Of a stretch of DNA of 64,000 nt, positions 46,893-55,863 are shown one piece after another. The notes beneath the pieces were generated by a model that did not search any database, had not been told where the DNA came from, and worked only from the letters and a program-made list of their open reading frames with translations. Source of the DNA: Methylovorus menthalis (GTDB taxonomy: Bacteria > Pseudomonadota > Gammaproteobacteria > Burkholderiales > Methylophilaceae); the NCBI RefSeq assembly GCF_020523625.1, contig NZ_JAJAQH010000006.1:1116001-1180000 (forward strand), given 5' to 3'. Made by a program: the position numbers and the translations under genes. Each line of letters starts with the position of its first letter. Within the stretch, counting starts at the first letter, position 1.

Positions 46893-47612
46893 ATGTCAGG
46901 CCACGTGATCGAGGTTAAAAGCCTCTACAAGGATTACCAGACCGCGGCAGGAAAATTCCCGGTGCTGAAGGACGTCAACCTGGAAATAGATGCAGGCGAC
47001 TTTGTGGCCATCATGGGGCCCTCAGGCTCAGGAAAATCGACTTTCATGAATATCCTGGGCTGCCTGGATCAACCCAGCAGCGGCGAGTACATGCTGAATG
47101 ACCAGCCCGTAGCACGTCTGCAGGGTGATCGCCTGGCAAAAGTCCGCAACCAGACCATTGGTTTTGTTTTTCAGGGCTTCAACCTGCTGGCGCGCTCCAG
47201 CCTGCTGGACAATGTTGCCTTGCCACTGGTGTATGCCGGCATAGACAAAGCCGAGCGGCATGCCCGCGCCCGGGTATTGCTTGAAAAAGTCGGCCTGGCC
47301 AAGCACGTGAACTCGCACCCCAACCAGATCTCCGGCGGCCAGCAGCAACGCGTGGCCATCGCACGCGCCCTCATCAATCGTCCCAGCTTGATCCTGGCCG
47401 ACGAGCCGACGGGCAATCTCGACAGCAAAACCAGTGAAGAAATCATGGCCCTGTTTGGCGAACTCAACCGCGAAGGCATCACCATCGTGCTGGTCACCCA
47501 TGAGCCGGATATTGCCGAACACGCCAGCCGTCAGGTGCGCTTCCTCGATGGTCGTATCGTGGAAGATATCCTTACCGGCTCAGTCACCGAGCATGGAGAG
47601 AAGCATGTTTAG
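46893..47612 (+). CDS. MacB-type ABC transporter ATPase
   Basis: The ATPase subunit (239 residues) of a MacB-type mechanotransmission exporter: Walker [10 protein letters not shown], signature [14 protein letters not shown], Walker [14 protein letters not shown] and H-loop [12 protein letters not shown]. In E. coli the ATPase and permease are one MacB polypeptide; here they are separate genes overlapping by 8 bases. The cargo is unknown; candidates in this family include macrolides, lipopeptides and heme. Confidence 0.93.
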   Translation: MSGHVIEVKSLYKDYQTAAGKFPVLKDVNLEIDAGDFVAIMGPSGSGKSTFMNILGCLDQPSSGEYMLNDQPVARLQGDRLAKVRNQTIGFVFQGFNLLARSSLLDNVALPLVYAGIDKAERHARARVLLEKVGLAKHVNSHPNQISGGQQQRVAIARALINRPSLILADEPTGNLDSKTSEEIMALFGELNREGITIVLVTHEPDIAEHASRQVRFLDGRIVEDILTGSVTEHGEKHV

Positions 47613-48825
47613 CGCCATGCTGGGAGAAGCCTGGCATGCCATGGGCGCCAATCGCCTGCGCACTTTTCTTACCATGCTGGGCATGGTGATCGGCGTGGGT
47701 GCGGTGGTGCTGATGATGGCGATTGGTCAGGGGGCCGAGCAAGCGGTCAAGAAATCCATCCAGTCCATGGGCAGCAATCTCTTTATCGTGCTGGCTGGCC
47801 CACCCAACATGGGTGGCGCCCGCTCCGCCACGGGCAATGCCCCTTCGCTTAACGTCAAGGATGCTACCGCCATGGAAGATCTGGAGGGCGTGAGCAATGT
47901 GGCCCCGATCAACATGGGCAGCGCCCAGGTGATTTATGCAGGGAACAACTGGAACACCAGCATCATCGGTACCACACCCAGCTATCTGGATGTGCGCTCA
48001 TGGAACCTGAGCGACGGCTATGTATTTTCAGATTCCGATATCCGCTCGGCAACCCGCGTAGCGCTTATCGGCAAAACCGTGGTGCAGAATCTGTTTGGCG
48101 ATGACGACCCGGTGGGCAAGACTATCCGCATCAAGGATAGCCCATTTATCATACTGGGCGTGCTGGATAACAAAGGGCAAAGCCTGGATGGCCGCGATCA
48201 GGATGACACCATCATCATCCCGCTCACGACCTCGCAAAGGCGCGTCTTTGGCGCGCAATTTTCTGGCAGCGTGCGCCAGATTATCGTGCAGGCAGACTCG
48301 GATAAAGTGATGCCCATGGTGGAAGACAGCCTCAATAGTCTGCTGCGTCAACGCCATCGCATCCGCGAAGGCATGGATAACGACTTTTCCGTCCGCAACC
48401 TCACAGCCCTGGCCAACTCGGCAGCCGAAACCACCAAAACCATGTCCTTGCTGCTTGGCGCCATCGCCTCGGTGTCACTGCTGGTCGGCGGCATAGGCAT
48501 CATGAATATCATGCTGGTATCCGTCACCGAGCGTACCCGCGAGATAGGCATCCGCATGGCGATTGGCGCCCGCGAGCGCGATATCCTGATGCAGTTTTTG
48601 TTGGAAGCCATCGTCATTTCCATTGTAGGCTGCCTGATCGGCATCGGCATTGGCGTGGGTGGCGCACTCCTTGTCAGCCACCTCACCCAGGCCCCGATTG
48701 TTGTCTCCAGCCAGTCCATTCTGACGGCCTTTATCGTCGCTGCCAGTGTGGGGGTATTTTTTGGTTTCTATCCTGCACGCAAAGCAGCACAGCTAAACCC
48801 GATCGAAGCTTTACGCTTTCAATAG
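47605..48825 (+). CDS. MacB-type ABC transporter permease
   Basis: The 406-residue membrane subunit of the MacB-like exporter. The first membrane helix lies near residues 20-45 (NRLRTFLTMLGMVIGVGAVV), a large periplasmic MacB core domain follows, then the FtsX domain with three helices (ASVSLLVGGIGIMNIMLVSV; LLEAIVISIVGCLIGIGIGV; ILTAFIVAASVGVFFGFYPA). The ending, ARKAAQLNPIEALRF, is typical. The ATG at 47605 is inside the end of the ATPase gene and has GGAGAG five bases before it, so the two are translationally coupled. Confidence 0.93.
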   Translation: MFSAMLGEAWHAMGANRLRTFLTMLGMVIGVGAVVLMMAIGQGAEQAVKKSIQSMGSNLFIVLAGPPNMGGARSATGNAPSLNVKDATAMEDLEGVSNVAPINMGSAQVIYAGNNWNTSIIGTTPSYLDVRSWNLSDGYVFSDSDIRSATRVALIGKTVVQNLFGDDDPVGKTIRIKDSPFIILGVLDNKGQSLDGRDQDDTIIIPLTTSQRRVFGAQFSGSVRQIIVQADSDKVMPMVEDSLNSLLRQRHRIREGMDNDFSVRNLTALANSAAETTKTMSLLLGAIASVSLLVGGIGIMNIMLVSVTERTREIGIRMAIGARERDILMQFLLEAIVISIVGCLIGIGIGVGGALLVSHLTQAPIVVSSQSILTAFIVAASVGVFFGFYPARKAAQLNPIEALRFQ

Positions 48826-48855
48826 CCCTTCTTTTCCCCGACGTTCGCTACATAT

Positions 48856-48893
48856 TGACGGGCCTTGCATGCATATACATGCAAGGCCCGTCA
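48856..48893 (+). terminator. Long hairpin after the mac-type operon
   Basis: A perfect 16-bp stem (48856-48871 with 48878-48893, arms ACGGGCCTTGCATG and its complement inside), a 6-base loop, and TTTT at 48897-48900. It is the likely end of the exporter operon. The remaining 178 bases to the next start hold nothing else I can name. Confidence 0.75.
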
Positions 48894-49078
48894 GGCATTT
48901 TCCAGCGATGCCTGTCTTACCACCTGCGCATACCTCATTAAAATTTATACAGATCAGTATTTTCAATGACTTAGAATAGCCCTCGCAAGCTATTGATCGG
49001 AATGCTTTCTTTCTCCAATCAGTTAGGCGTATAGTGCAACGCACGGGTATTCCCATCAACTGCGCAGGAGGATACAAG

Positions 49079-49669
49079 ATGCATCCGCTGACGTTATTCA
49101 AGTTGTTTTTCACCCCCGTGGCTGGCTGGCAATCCTTGCTTCAAGGCCAACCATCCATACACCGCCTCTATCTGTTACACGTCATTCCGTTTTCGCTGAT
49201 TCCCGCCGCCATGCTCTACATCGCAGGCTCCGCTCATAGCTTTGCCTTTCTTGAGCTCATGCCCGGCAACAAGCTGTTACTGGTGTCGATTGCCTTTTTC
49301 ATTGTGCAACTCGTGGTCGTCCCCATCATGGCCAGCATCGTCCGGCAACTGGCAGAAGTGGCCGACATCCACCCGACTTACCGTGAAAGCTTCATTCTGG
49401 CCGCTGTGGCTCCAACCCCGTTGTGGATGGCGCCCATCTTTTTGCTGGTGCCGGATATTTACGTCAACCTGGCCATTGCCACCCTCGCGATGATGGCGTC
49501 TGCCGGATTTATTTATTTCGGCATTCCCACCATTTTCAATATCCGCGATAGCGGACAGTCGGCGTTGTTTTTCGGTGCCGTCTTCATGGCAGGCGTGATT
49601 GCATGGGGCTTTCTCATGATTTGCACGCTGGTTGTCTGGGGCAGCATACAGAATCTGCTGGTGAATTAA
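49079..49669 (+). CDS. Yip1 family membrane protein
   Basis: A 196-residue integral membrane protein of the Yip1 family, with about five hydrophobic segments (LHVIPFSLIPAAMLYIAG; NKLLLVSIAFFIVQLVVVPI; FILAAVAPTPLWMAPIFLLV; AIATLAMMASAGFIYFG; GAVFMAGVIAWGFLMICTLV). Function in bacteria unknown. The ATG at 49079 is preceded by a strong AGGAGG; upstream in-frame codons are not needed. It lies 224 bases before the DUF2244 gene. Confidence 0.85.
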   Translation: MHPLTLFKLFFTPVAGWQSLLQGQPSIHRLYLLHVIPFSLIPAAMLYIAGSAHSFAFLELMPGNKLLLVSIAFFIVQLVVVPIMASIVRQLAEVADIHPTYRESFILAAVAPTPLWMAPIFLLVPDIYVNLAIATLAMMASAGFIYFGIPTIFNIRDSGQSALFFGAVFMAGVIAWGFLMICTLVVWGSIQNLLVN

Positions 49670-49748
49670 GCCCAGCGTTTTTTGATTTCTGTCCGGCGGC
49701 TTTTTCTTCACAGGGCTACGCAAGCAAGAATTTTTTATGTAGACTCGC

Positions 49749-49789
49749 CCTGATTCGTATTCAAAAAGTTCACTTGAGTACGAATCAGG
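49749..49789. repeat. Inverted repeat upstream of the DUF2244 gene
   Basis: CCTGATTCGTATTCAA (49749-49764) pairs with TTGAGTACGAATCAGG (49774-49789), 16 bp with one mismatch (G·T-type), loop of 9 bases. It lies 79 bases after the Yip1 gene and about 100 bases before the next start; it may be a terminator or an operator. Confidence 0.5.
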
Positions 49790-49892
49790 CAAGTCAATCA
49801 AGGTGATACGTTTTACAAGTTTCAAGATCGTCCAAGTAGTCTTCGCATCAAAAACCGTTCATCAGAAACGGGGCAATTTGAGGAGAAGCAAG

Positions 49893-50357
49893 ATGGCATC
49901 GAACTTTGTAGAAGTAAGCTTTATTGCACGTCCCAACTGCGCCTTGTCCCTCAAGGGCAAGTTCAGCGTTGTTGCGTCCATCGCTCTCCTCTCCCTCGTT
50001 ATCGCAATCGTATTCACCATGGCTGGTGCATGGCTGGTATTGCCCTTTGCTGGGCTGGAACTGATCGCTGTCGCCTATGCGTTCTATTTCATCCATCTCC
50101 ATGCGCAAGACTATGAATCGATCGTGATCAACGAAACCCACCTAGCGATTGAAACACACGACATCCACACGCACCGCCAGATCGTCATGCAGCGTTACTG
50201 GGCCCAGGTCCAGTTGCGCAACCGGCCTCATGGCGAGCAGGCGCTGTTTGTCAGATCGCATGGAAAGGAAGTCGAGCTCGGGCGCCGCTTCATGAGCAAT
50301 GAACAGCGCCTGCAGCTCGCCCACCAACTACAGCAAGCCATTCAGGATGGCCGCTAA
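49893..50357 (+). CDS. DUF2244 membrane protein
   Basis: A 154-residue protein with two adjacent membrane helices near the N terminus (FSVVASIALLSLVIAIVFTM and GAWLVLPFAGLELIAVAYAF) and a cytoplasmic or periplasmic beta domain, matching DUF2244. This family often lies just upstream of aa3-type oxidase genes, as here (16 bases before coxB), so a link with oxidase assembly is possible but untested. ATG at 49893 follows AGGAGA. I reject the 30-residue longer frame. Confidence 0.85.
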   Translation: MASNFVEVSFIARPNCALSLKGKFSVVASIALLSLVIAIVFTMAGAWLVLPFAGLELIAVAYAFYFIHLHAQDYESIVINETHLAIETHDIHTHRQIVMQRYWAQVQLRNRPHGEQALFVRSHGKEVELGRRFMSNEQRLQLAHQLQQAIQDGR

Positions 50358-50373
50358 TACAATGGGAGCAGGC

Positions 50374-51543
50374 ATGGCAAGGTTACGCATAACAAGAATC
50401 TGGCAATGTTTACTGGGCGCTCTTTTGCCCCTGACAGCACATGCGGACTACGCATGGAATTTTCCAAAACCTGTCACACCGATGGCGCTGGACACTTTGC
50501 AGGTACACAACAAGTTCATGATCATCGTCATGGTGATCTTCGTTGTCGTACTGGCGATCATGATCTACTCCATCGTCATGCACCGCAAAAGCCGCGATTA
50601 CCAGCCCGCCGGCTTTACCGGCCCCAGTACCCGCGCGCAACTTTTCTGGACGCTGGTGCCGTTTGCCATCCTGCTTTACATCGACTTCATTCTGATGGGT
50701 ATCCCCGCATTTCATAGCGTGGTCGCCATGGAAGATACCCGCACCGACGCCGACATGGTGATCAAGGTGACGGGGTCGCAGTGGCGCTGGCAATATGAAT
50801 ATCTGGACGGCCCGGCCAAAGGCATCAGCTTTGTCAGCAACATGACCACACCGCAAGAGCAGATCAACAATCAGGCCGCCAAAAACCCAGAGTATCTGCT
50901 GGAAGTGGACAACCCGCTGGTGTTGCCCACCGACAAGAAAGTGCGTGTCTTGCTCACCTCCAGCGATGTCATTCACAACTGGTGGATTCCCGCCTTTGGC
51001 GCGGCGCGCGATGCTATCCCCGGCTTTCTGCGTGAGACCTGGGTCAAGATCGAAGAACCCGGTACCTTCCGTGGCCAGTGCAAGGAGCTGTGCGGCAAGG
51101 GCCATGGTTTCATGCCTGCGGTCGTGATTGCGAAGAATGAGCAGGACTTCACCGCCTGGGCCACCAGCAAAAAAGCCGAGCTGCAAGCCGCCGCCGCTGG
51201 CGCTGACAAGGAATGGACCAAGGAAGACCTGGTTGCCAATGGCAAGGGTATCTACGAGAAAAACTGCGCTGTTTGCCATCAGGTAGGCGGCCAGGGCCTG
51301 CCACCGGCCTTCCCCGCTCTCACCGGCAGCAAGATTGCCACCGGCCCGGTTCTGGACAAGGACAACAAGATGGTCAAAGACGGGCATCTTGACAGGGTGA
51401 TGAATGGCAAGGGCGTGATGCCTGCCTGGAAAGGCATTTTGAACGATACCGAAATTGCTTCCGTGATCACCTATGAGCGCAATGCGCTGGGCAATAGTGT
51501 GGGCGATATGTTGCAGCCAGCCCAAGTAAAGGCCATGCGTTAA
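50374..51543 (+). CDS. ctaC: Cytochrome c oxidase subunit II with fused cytochrome c domain
   Basis: Subunit II of a caa3-type oxidase (389 residues): it takes electrons from cytochrome c and passes them through CuA to subunit I. Signal peptide (QCLLGALLPLTAHA), two membrane helices (IIVMVIFVVVLAIMIYSIVM; LFWTLVPFAILLYIDFILMG), then the cupredoxin domain with CuA ligands His201, Cys236, Cys240, His244 and Met247 (CKELCGKGHGFM). A C-terminal cytochrome c domain has CAVCH (298-302) and a distal MPAW Met. The ATG at 50374 has GGGAG five bases upstream. Confidence 0.95.
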   Translation: MARLRITRIWQCLLGALLPLTAHADYAWNFPKPVTPMALDTLQVHNKFMIIVMVIFVVVLAIMIYSIVMHRKSRDYQPAGFTGPSTRAQLFWTLVPFAILLYIDFILMGIPAFHSVVAMEDTRTDADMVIKVTGSQWRWQYEYLDGPAKGISFVSNMTTPQEQINNQAAKNPEYLLEVDNPLVLPTDKKVRVLLTSSDVIHNWWIPAFGAARDAIPGFLRETWVKIEEPGTFRGQCKELCGKGHGFMPAVVIAKNEQDFTAWATSKKAELQAAAAGADKEWTKEDLVANGKGIYEKNCAVCHQVGGQGLPPAFPALTGSKIATGPVLDKDNKMVKDGHLDRVMNGKGVMPAWKGILNDTEIASVITYERNALGNSVGDMLQPAQVKAMR

Positions 51544-51583
51544 GCCATATCCCATCTGCATCAAGGATTAAAGGAGTTCGAAA

Positions 51584-53176
51584 ATGAGTTACAGCACCAC
51601 AGTCGACCATGAAGAACATCACGATCATCCAAGCGGAATGCTGCGCTGGCTGACCACCACCAACCACAAAGACATCGGCACCATGTACCTGACCTTCTCG
51701 CTCATCATGTTCATGGTGGGCGGGGCGATGATCATGGCGGTGCGCGCCGAGCTGTTTCAGCCTGGCCTGCAGTTGATGCACCCCGAGTTTTACAACCAGC
51801 TGATCGGCGTACATGCCCTGGTGATGATTTTTGCGGCGCTCATGCCTGCCGCCACTGGCTTCGCCAACTGGATGCTGCCCTTGCAGATAGGTGCACCGGA
51901 CATGGCTTTGCCGCGGCTCAATAACTGGGGTTTCTGGTTGCTGCCCCCGGCCGCCATTCTGCTTACGCTGCCCTTTACCCTGGCCTTGTTTGGCATAGGC
52001 GATGGCGCCATTGCCACGGGCTGGACCTTTTATGCCCCGCTCTCGGTGCAAGGCGGCATAGGCGTGGATTTTGCGATTTTCGCCGTGCACTTGCTGGGTA
52101 TTTCATCGGTCATGGGATCGATCAACATCATCGTCACCATCTTCAATATGCGCGCACCCGGCATGACGCTGATGAAACTGCCGCTCTTTGCCTGGGGCTG
52201 GCTGATCACCGCCTTCCTCCTCATCGCCACTATTCCCGTGCTGGCTGGGGCGGTGACCATGCTGCTGACTGACCGCCACTTCGGCACTCACTTCTTTGAT
52301 GCCGCTGGCGGTGGCGACCCTATCCTGTTCCAGCACCTGTTCTGGTTCTTTGGCCATCCTGAGGTGTATATCCTGCTGCTACCTGTGTGGGGCTTTATTC
52401 CACAGATCCTTTCCACCTTTGCCCGCAAGCCGATCTATGGCTACAAAGCGCAGGTGTATTCGCTCTGTGCCATCGGCGTTCTCTCGGTCGTGGTATGGGC
52501 GCACCACTTCTTCACTGCTGGCATGCCAGTGCCTGCGCTGCTTTACTTCATGTACAGCACCATGGCGATTTCCCTGCCACTGGCCGTGTTGTTTTACTGC
52601 TGGATCGCCACTATCTGGCGTGGCTCCATGACCTTTGAAACCCCCATGCTGTTTGCCATCGGCTGGATCATCCTGTTTGGCATCGGCGGTCTCACCGGCC
52701 TGGTACTGGCCGATGTGGCGGCCGATGCGCAATACCACCACACCTATTTCGTGGTGGCGCATTTCCACTACACGCTGTTTGCAGGCGGCATCATGGGCAT
52801 CATGGCTGGCGTGTACTACTGGCTGCCGAAGATGACCGGCCACATGTACAACGAAAAACTTGGCAAGCTGCATTTCTGGCTGACGGCCATTTCATTCAAC
52901 CTCACCTTCATTCCGCAGTTTTTCCTGGGGCTGGCAGGCATGCCACGCCGCATTCCGGACTACGCCCTGCAGTTCTCGGAGTTCAACATGATCTCCTCCA
53001 TTGCAGCGTTTACCCTGGGGCTCACGCAGCTGCTGTTTGTATACAACATCGTGAGTTGCGCGCGCGGCGGCAAAAAAGCCACCGACAAGGTGTGGGAAGG
53101 CTCCAACGGGCTGGAGTGGACATTGCCCTCGCCACCGCCCTATCACACTTTCAATGAACAACCAGTCATCCGGTAA
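51584..53176 (+). CDS. ctaD: Cytochrome c oxidase subunit I
   Basis: The catalytic subunit (530 residues), with twelve membrane helices, that reduces O2 at the heme a3-CuB centre and pumps protons. Heme and copper motifs are intact: LIGVHALVMIFAALMPAATG, FFGHPEVYILLLPVWG (CuB ligand and cross-linked Tyr region), WAHHFFTAGMPV and the heme a/a3 pair HHTYFVVAHFHYTLF. Length and motifs are those of A-type oxidases. RBS AAGGAG lies seven bases before the ATG. Confidence 0.97.
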   Translation: MSYSTTVDHEEHHDHPSGMLRWLTTTNHKDIGTMYLTFSLIMFMVGGAMIMAVRAELFQPGLQLMHPEFYNQLIGVHALVMIFAALMPAATGFANWMLPLQIGAPDMALPRLNNWGFWLLPPAAILLTLPFTLALFGIGDGAIATGWTFYAPLSVQGGIGVDFAIFAVHLLGISSVMGSINIIVTIFNMRAPGMTLMKLPLFAWGWLITAFLLIATIPVLAGAVTMLLTDRHFGTHFFDAAGGGDPILFQHLFWFFGHPEVYILLLPVWGFIPQILSTFARKPIYGYKAQVYSLCAIGVLSVVVWAHHFFTAGMPVPALLYFMYSTMAISLPLAVLFYCWIATIWRGSMTFETPMLFAIGWIILFGIGGLTGLVLADVAADAQYHHTYFVVAHFHYTLFAGGIMGIMAGVYYWLPKMTGHMYNEKLGKLHFWLTAISFNLTFIPQFFLGLAGMPRRIPDYALQFSEFNMISSIAAFTLGLTQLLFVYNIVSCARGGKKATDKVWEGSNGLEWTLPSPPPYHTFNEQPVIR

Positions 53177-53179
53177 GCC

Positions 53180-53317
53180 ATGTCGCTCATCCCTATGGCA
53201 GATGATATGAAAAACGCCCAGGACAAACGCCGCCGCAGCCGGATGATCGCCCTGCTGCTGGCCGCGTTTGCCCTGTTCTGGTATGGCCTGGGCATGTGGA
53301 TGTTATGGAAAAGATAA
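53180..53317 (+). CDS. Small cytochrome oxidase assembly-type membrane protein, 45 aa
   Basis: A 45-codon reading frame between coxA and ctaG, too short for usual gene finders. It reads MSLIPMADDMKNAQDKRRRS followed by one membrane helix (RMIALLLAAFALFWYGLGMW) and ends LWKR. In many betaproteobacteria a similar tiny, basic, single-helix protein ('cytochrome oxidase small assembly protein') occupies this slot. It starts 3 bases after the coxA stop and its last 13 bases overlap the ctaG start, which supports translation as part of the operon. Function unproven. Confidence 0.7.
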   Translation: MSLIPMADDMKNAQDKRRRSRMIALLLAAFALFWYGLGMWMLWKR

Positions 53318-53847
53318 GCGCCATCGCGAGCCTTAGTCAGCTTAATCGCCAGCTGGGTTACAAGCTGCTGGTGATTGTGGCCATGGCACTCGCATTTGCC
53401 TATGGGCTGGTACCGCTTTACGACGTGCTTTGCCGCGTCACCGGCCTCAATGGCAAGACAGAAAATGTGGCGGTAAGTGCGCAATCGCGGGTGGATAGCA
53501 CGCGCTGGGTGGAGGTGACGTTCACCAGCAATGTCATGCCCGGTCTGGCATGGAGCTTTCACCCTGTGCAATCCAGCATACGCGTGCATCCCGGCAAGAT
53601 AGAAACCGTGACCTTCATTGCCCGCAACATGGCCAATGAAACCGTCGCCGGGCAGGCCGTGCCCAGCGTAAGTCCGGGCAAGGCATCGGAGTATTTCAAA
53701 AAAATCGAGTGTTTTTGTTTTCAGCGGCAGGATCTGAAGGCGGGCGAATCCCGTGAGATGCCCTTGCGCTTTTATGTCAGCCCCGATATTCCGGACGATG
53801 TAAAAGCCCTCACCCTGTCGTACGCGTTTTACAGCGCGATCAAATAG
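53305..53847 (+). CDS. ctaG: Cytochrome c oxidase assembly protein CtaG (Cox11)
   Basis: Cox11 (180 residues), a copper chaperone that loads CuB into subunit I. One N-terminal membrane helix (LLVIVAMALAFAYGLVPLYD) is followed by conserved Cys43 (LCRVTG) and the copper-binding CFCF motif (Cys136, Cys138). The ATG at 53305 is the first in-frame ATG; a GTG at 53296 is possible. It overlaps the preceding 45-codon gene by 13 bases. Confidence 0.95.
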   Translation: MEKISAIASLSQLNRQLGYKLLVIVAMALAFAYGLVPLYDVLCRVTGLNGKTENVAVSAQSRVDSTRWVEVTFTSNVMPGLAWSFHPVQSSIRVHPGKIETVTFIARNMANETVAGQAVPSVSPGKASEYFKKIECFCFQRQDLKAGESREMPLRFYVSPDIPDDVKALTLSYAFYSAIK

Positions 53848-53944
53848 CAGCCAAGGTCAGAAGCACAAAAAGAGAATCAGGCAAAAAACAGAAGGATCCA
53901 CCAAACCAATAACACAGCATCATCTGGCTAACAGGAGCATATGG

Positions 53945-54823
53945 ATGTCCACTCAAACGCATGACAAATACTTTGTCCCCACCCCCAGCCTCTATCCGGT
54001 GGTCTTGTCCGGCGGGCTATTGCTGCTCACCATGGGCTTTATTTTCAGCACCAACAGCTATGCTGCTGGCAAGTGGCTGATGCTGCTTGGCCTGGTGCTC
54101 ATGCTCAGCATGATCTTCCGCTGGTTTGCCAAAATCATCGCCGAAAGCCAGAGCGGCATGTACCGCACATGGGAGGACAAGTCGTTCCGCTGGGGCATGA
54201 TTGCCTTCATCTGCTCCGAGATTGCCTTCTTTGCCGCGTTTTTTGGGGCGCTGTTTTTTGCGCGCATTATCTCGGTGCCTGAGCTCGCAAGCTTTGATCC
54301 GGCCTTTACCCTGTACAAGGATTTTGTCGCCACCTGGCCTTCAGCCGGGCCTGGTGGTCACGTGCTGGGTCGCGATTACCAGCCAGCGCAATTCACCCCC
54401 ATGGGGGCATGGGGTATTCCCGCCATCAACACCCTGATCCTGCTCAGCTCCGGCGTCACCGTCACCTGGGCGCATTGGGGCCTGCTAAAAAACAACCGGC
54501 GCCAGCTGGTCTGGGGCTTGTTCTTCACCATCGTGCTGGGGCTGGCCTTTATCAGCCTGCAGGCCTTCGAGTATCACCATGCCTACACCGAGCTGGGGCT
54601 GACCCTTGGCGCCGGTGTCTATGGCAGCACCTTTTTCATGCTGACCGGGTTTCACGGCTTTCACGTCACGCTGGGGACACTCATGCTGATCGTGATCTGG
54701 CTGCGCAGTATCAAGGGGCACTTCACGCCTGAGCATCACTTTGGCTTTGAAGGCGTTGCCTGGTACTGGCACTTTGTAGATGTGGTGTGGCTGGGGCTGT
54801 TCGTGTTTGTTTACTGGCTTTAA
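53945..54823 (+). CDS. ctaE: Cytochrome c oxidase subunit III
   Basis: Subunit III (292 residues), seven helices, stabilises the oxidase core. Conserved motifs are SFRWGMIAFICSEIAFFAAF, GITPMGAWGIP-like FTPMGAWGIPAINTLILLSS, the HHAYTELG segment, FFMLTGFHGFHVTLGTLML and the terminal WYWHFVDVVWLGLFVFVYW. The AGGAG site is about 6 bases upstream of the ATG. Subunit IV is not present in the operon. Confidence 0.97.
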   Translation: MSTQTHDKYFVPTPSLYPVVLSGGLLLLTMGFIFSTNSYAAGKWLMLLGLVLMLSMIFRWFAKIIAESQSGMYRTWEDKSFRWGMIAFICSEIAFFAAFFGALFFARIISVPELASFDPAFTLYKDFVATWPSAGPGGHVLGRDYQPAQFTPMGAWGIPAINTLILLSSGVTVTWAHWGLLKNNRRQLVWGLFFTIVLGLAFISLQAFEYHHAYTELGLTLGAGVYGSTFFMLTGFHGFHVTLGTLMLIVIWLRSIKGHFTPEHHFGFEGVAWYWHFVDVVWLGLFVFVYWL

Positions 54824-54851
54824 TACGGCCTGGTTTTACTACCGGCTGGGC

Positions 54852-55046
54852 TTAATGGCCGATGACGCCGGTATAAAACCCCAGCATCAGCAAGAGAAAC
54901 AAACCCAGGGAAAGGGCAATACGCAGGGTGAGTGCCTTGATGGTGGCCTGCCCTTGCCCCTTGTTTCTCACCATTGAAAACAGGGCATAAAACAGGCTGC
55001 CAACGATAAGTACCAGCATGACAACGATAGCGAGCTTAATCAACAT
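54852..55046 (-). CDS. DUF2909 twin-transmembrane protein
   Basis: A 64-residue membrane protein with two helices (AIVVMLVLIVGSLFYALF and ALTLRIALSLGLFLLLMLGF) joined by a short polar loop, matching DUF2909. It lies within the oxidase cluster on the opposite strand, between subunit III and SURF1. Its ATG (55044-55046) and the proposed SURF1 ATG (55045-55047) share the palindromic CATG, so the two genes start back to back. Function unknown. Confidence 0.82.
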   Translation of the reverse strand: MLIKLAIVVMLVLIVGSLFYALFSMVRNKGQGQATIKALTLRIALSLGLFLLLMLGFYTGVIGH

Positions 55047-55863
55047 GGCGATGTCCAGGTCAGGTTTTAATCAGTATGGATGGGGTCAGCTTATTTTGCA
55101 ATTTCCAATAAAAACAAGGCAGCGCTATCGTTTTTCTCCGCGCATTCCCGGCGCATTGATTACCCTTATCTGCATGGCGGTGTGTATCAAACTCGGGCTG
55201 TGGCAATACGATAAAGCGCAGCAAAAACAGACATTGCAGGCTTTGTACTCGCAATACCTACATGCCGAGCCTACGCCCCTGCCCCTGGAACTGAAGAATG
55301 CCGAGGCATGGCGGTATCGCCGGGTCACGGTAGAGGGCGAATACGAGCCGCGCTATCAGGTGTTTCTGGATAATCAGGTGAGCCATGACCAAGCGGGCTA
55401 CCATGTCATCACGCCATTGCGCATACACAATACTCAGCAATACGTGCTGGTGAACCGCGGCTGGGTCCCGGCGATGCCCGACCACCGTGACTTGCCACAG
55501 GTAAACACGCCCACTGGCCCGCAACGGATGACCGGGCAAGTATGGCTGCCCCCCAGCCGGTATTACACGCTGGGGAAAAGCGACCCTAGCCAATGGAATC
55601 CCTTGTGGCAAAACATGGACATGCAACGCTATGCCGACCTGGTGCCGTTTGCGATCAGCCCGGTCATCGTCCGGCTAGATGCCGATAGCCAGGCTGGCGG
55701 ATTTGACCGCGACTGGCCGCAACCGGCAGAGCGCATCGGCATGCATTTAAGTTATGCCTATCAATGGTTTGGCTTTGCATTCGCAGCCTTGGCCATTTAT
55801 CTCTACCTCAGTGTAGTACCTGCAAACTCACAAACCCCTCAACATGAAAAACCCGCCTCATGA
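55045..55863 (+). CDS. SURF1 family cytochrome oxidase assembly protein
   Basis: A SURF1-like protein (272 residues), implicated in heme A insertion into subunit I. It has the two-helix topology: first helix ALITLICMAVCIKLGLWQYD with the WQxxKA-type motif, a periplasmic domain (GEYEPRYQVFLDNQVSHDQA, VLVNRGWVPAM), and the last helix HLSYAYQWFGFAFAALAIYL. The start is uncertain: ATGs at 55018, 55045 and 55051 are in frame, and none has a good ribosome-binding site. The next gene overlaps its stop. Confidence 0.9.
   Translation: MAMSRSGFNQYGWGQLILQFPIKTRQRYRFSPRIPGALITLICMAVCIKLGLWQYDKAQQKQTLQALYSQYLHAEPTPLPLELKNAEAWRYRRVTVEGEYEPRYQVFLDNQVSHDQAGYHVITPLRIHNTQQYVLVNRGWVPAMPDHRDLPQVNTPTGPQRMTGQVWLPPSRYYTLGKSDPSQWNPLWQNMDMQRYADLVPFAISPVIVRLDADSQAGGFDRDWPQPAERIGMHLSYAYQWFGFAFAALAIYLYLSVVPANSQTPQHEKPAS

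Noticed and set aside
50410-51564. A 384-codon minus-strand frame opposite coxB.
   Set aside because: A shadow of coxB, His/Gly/Gln-rich without any motif.
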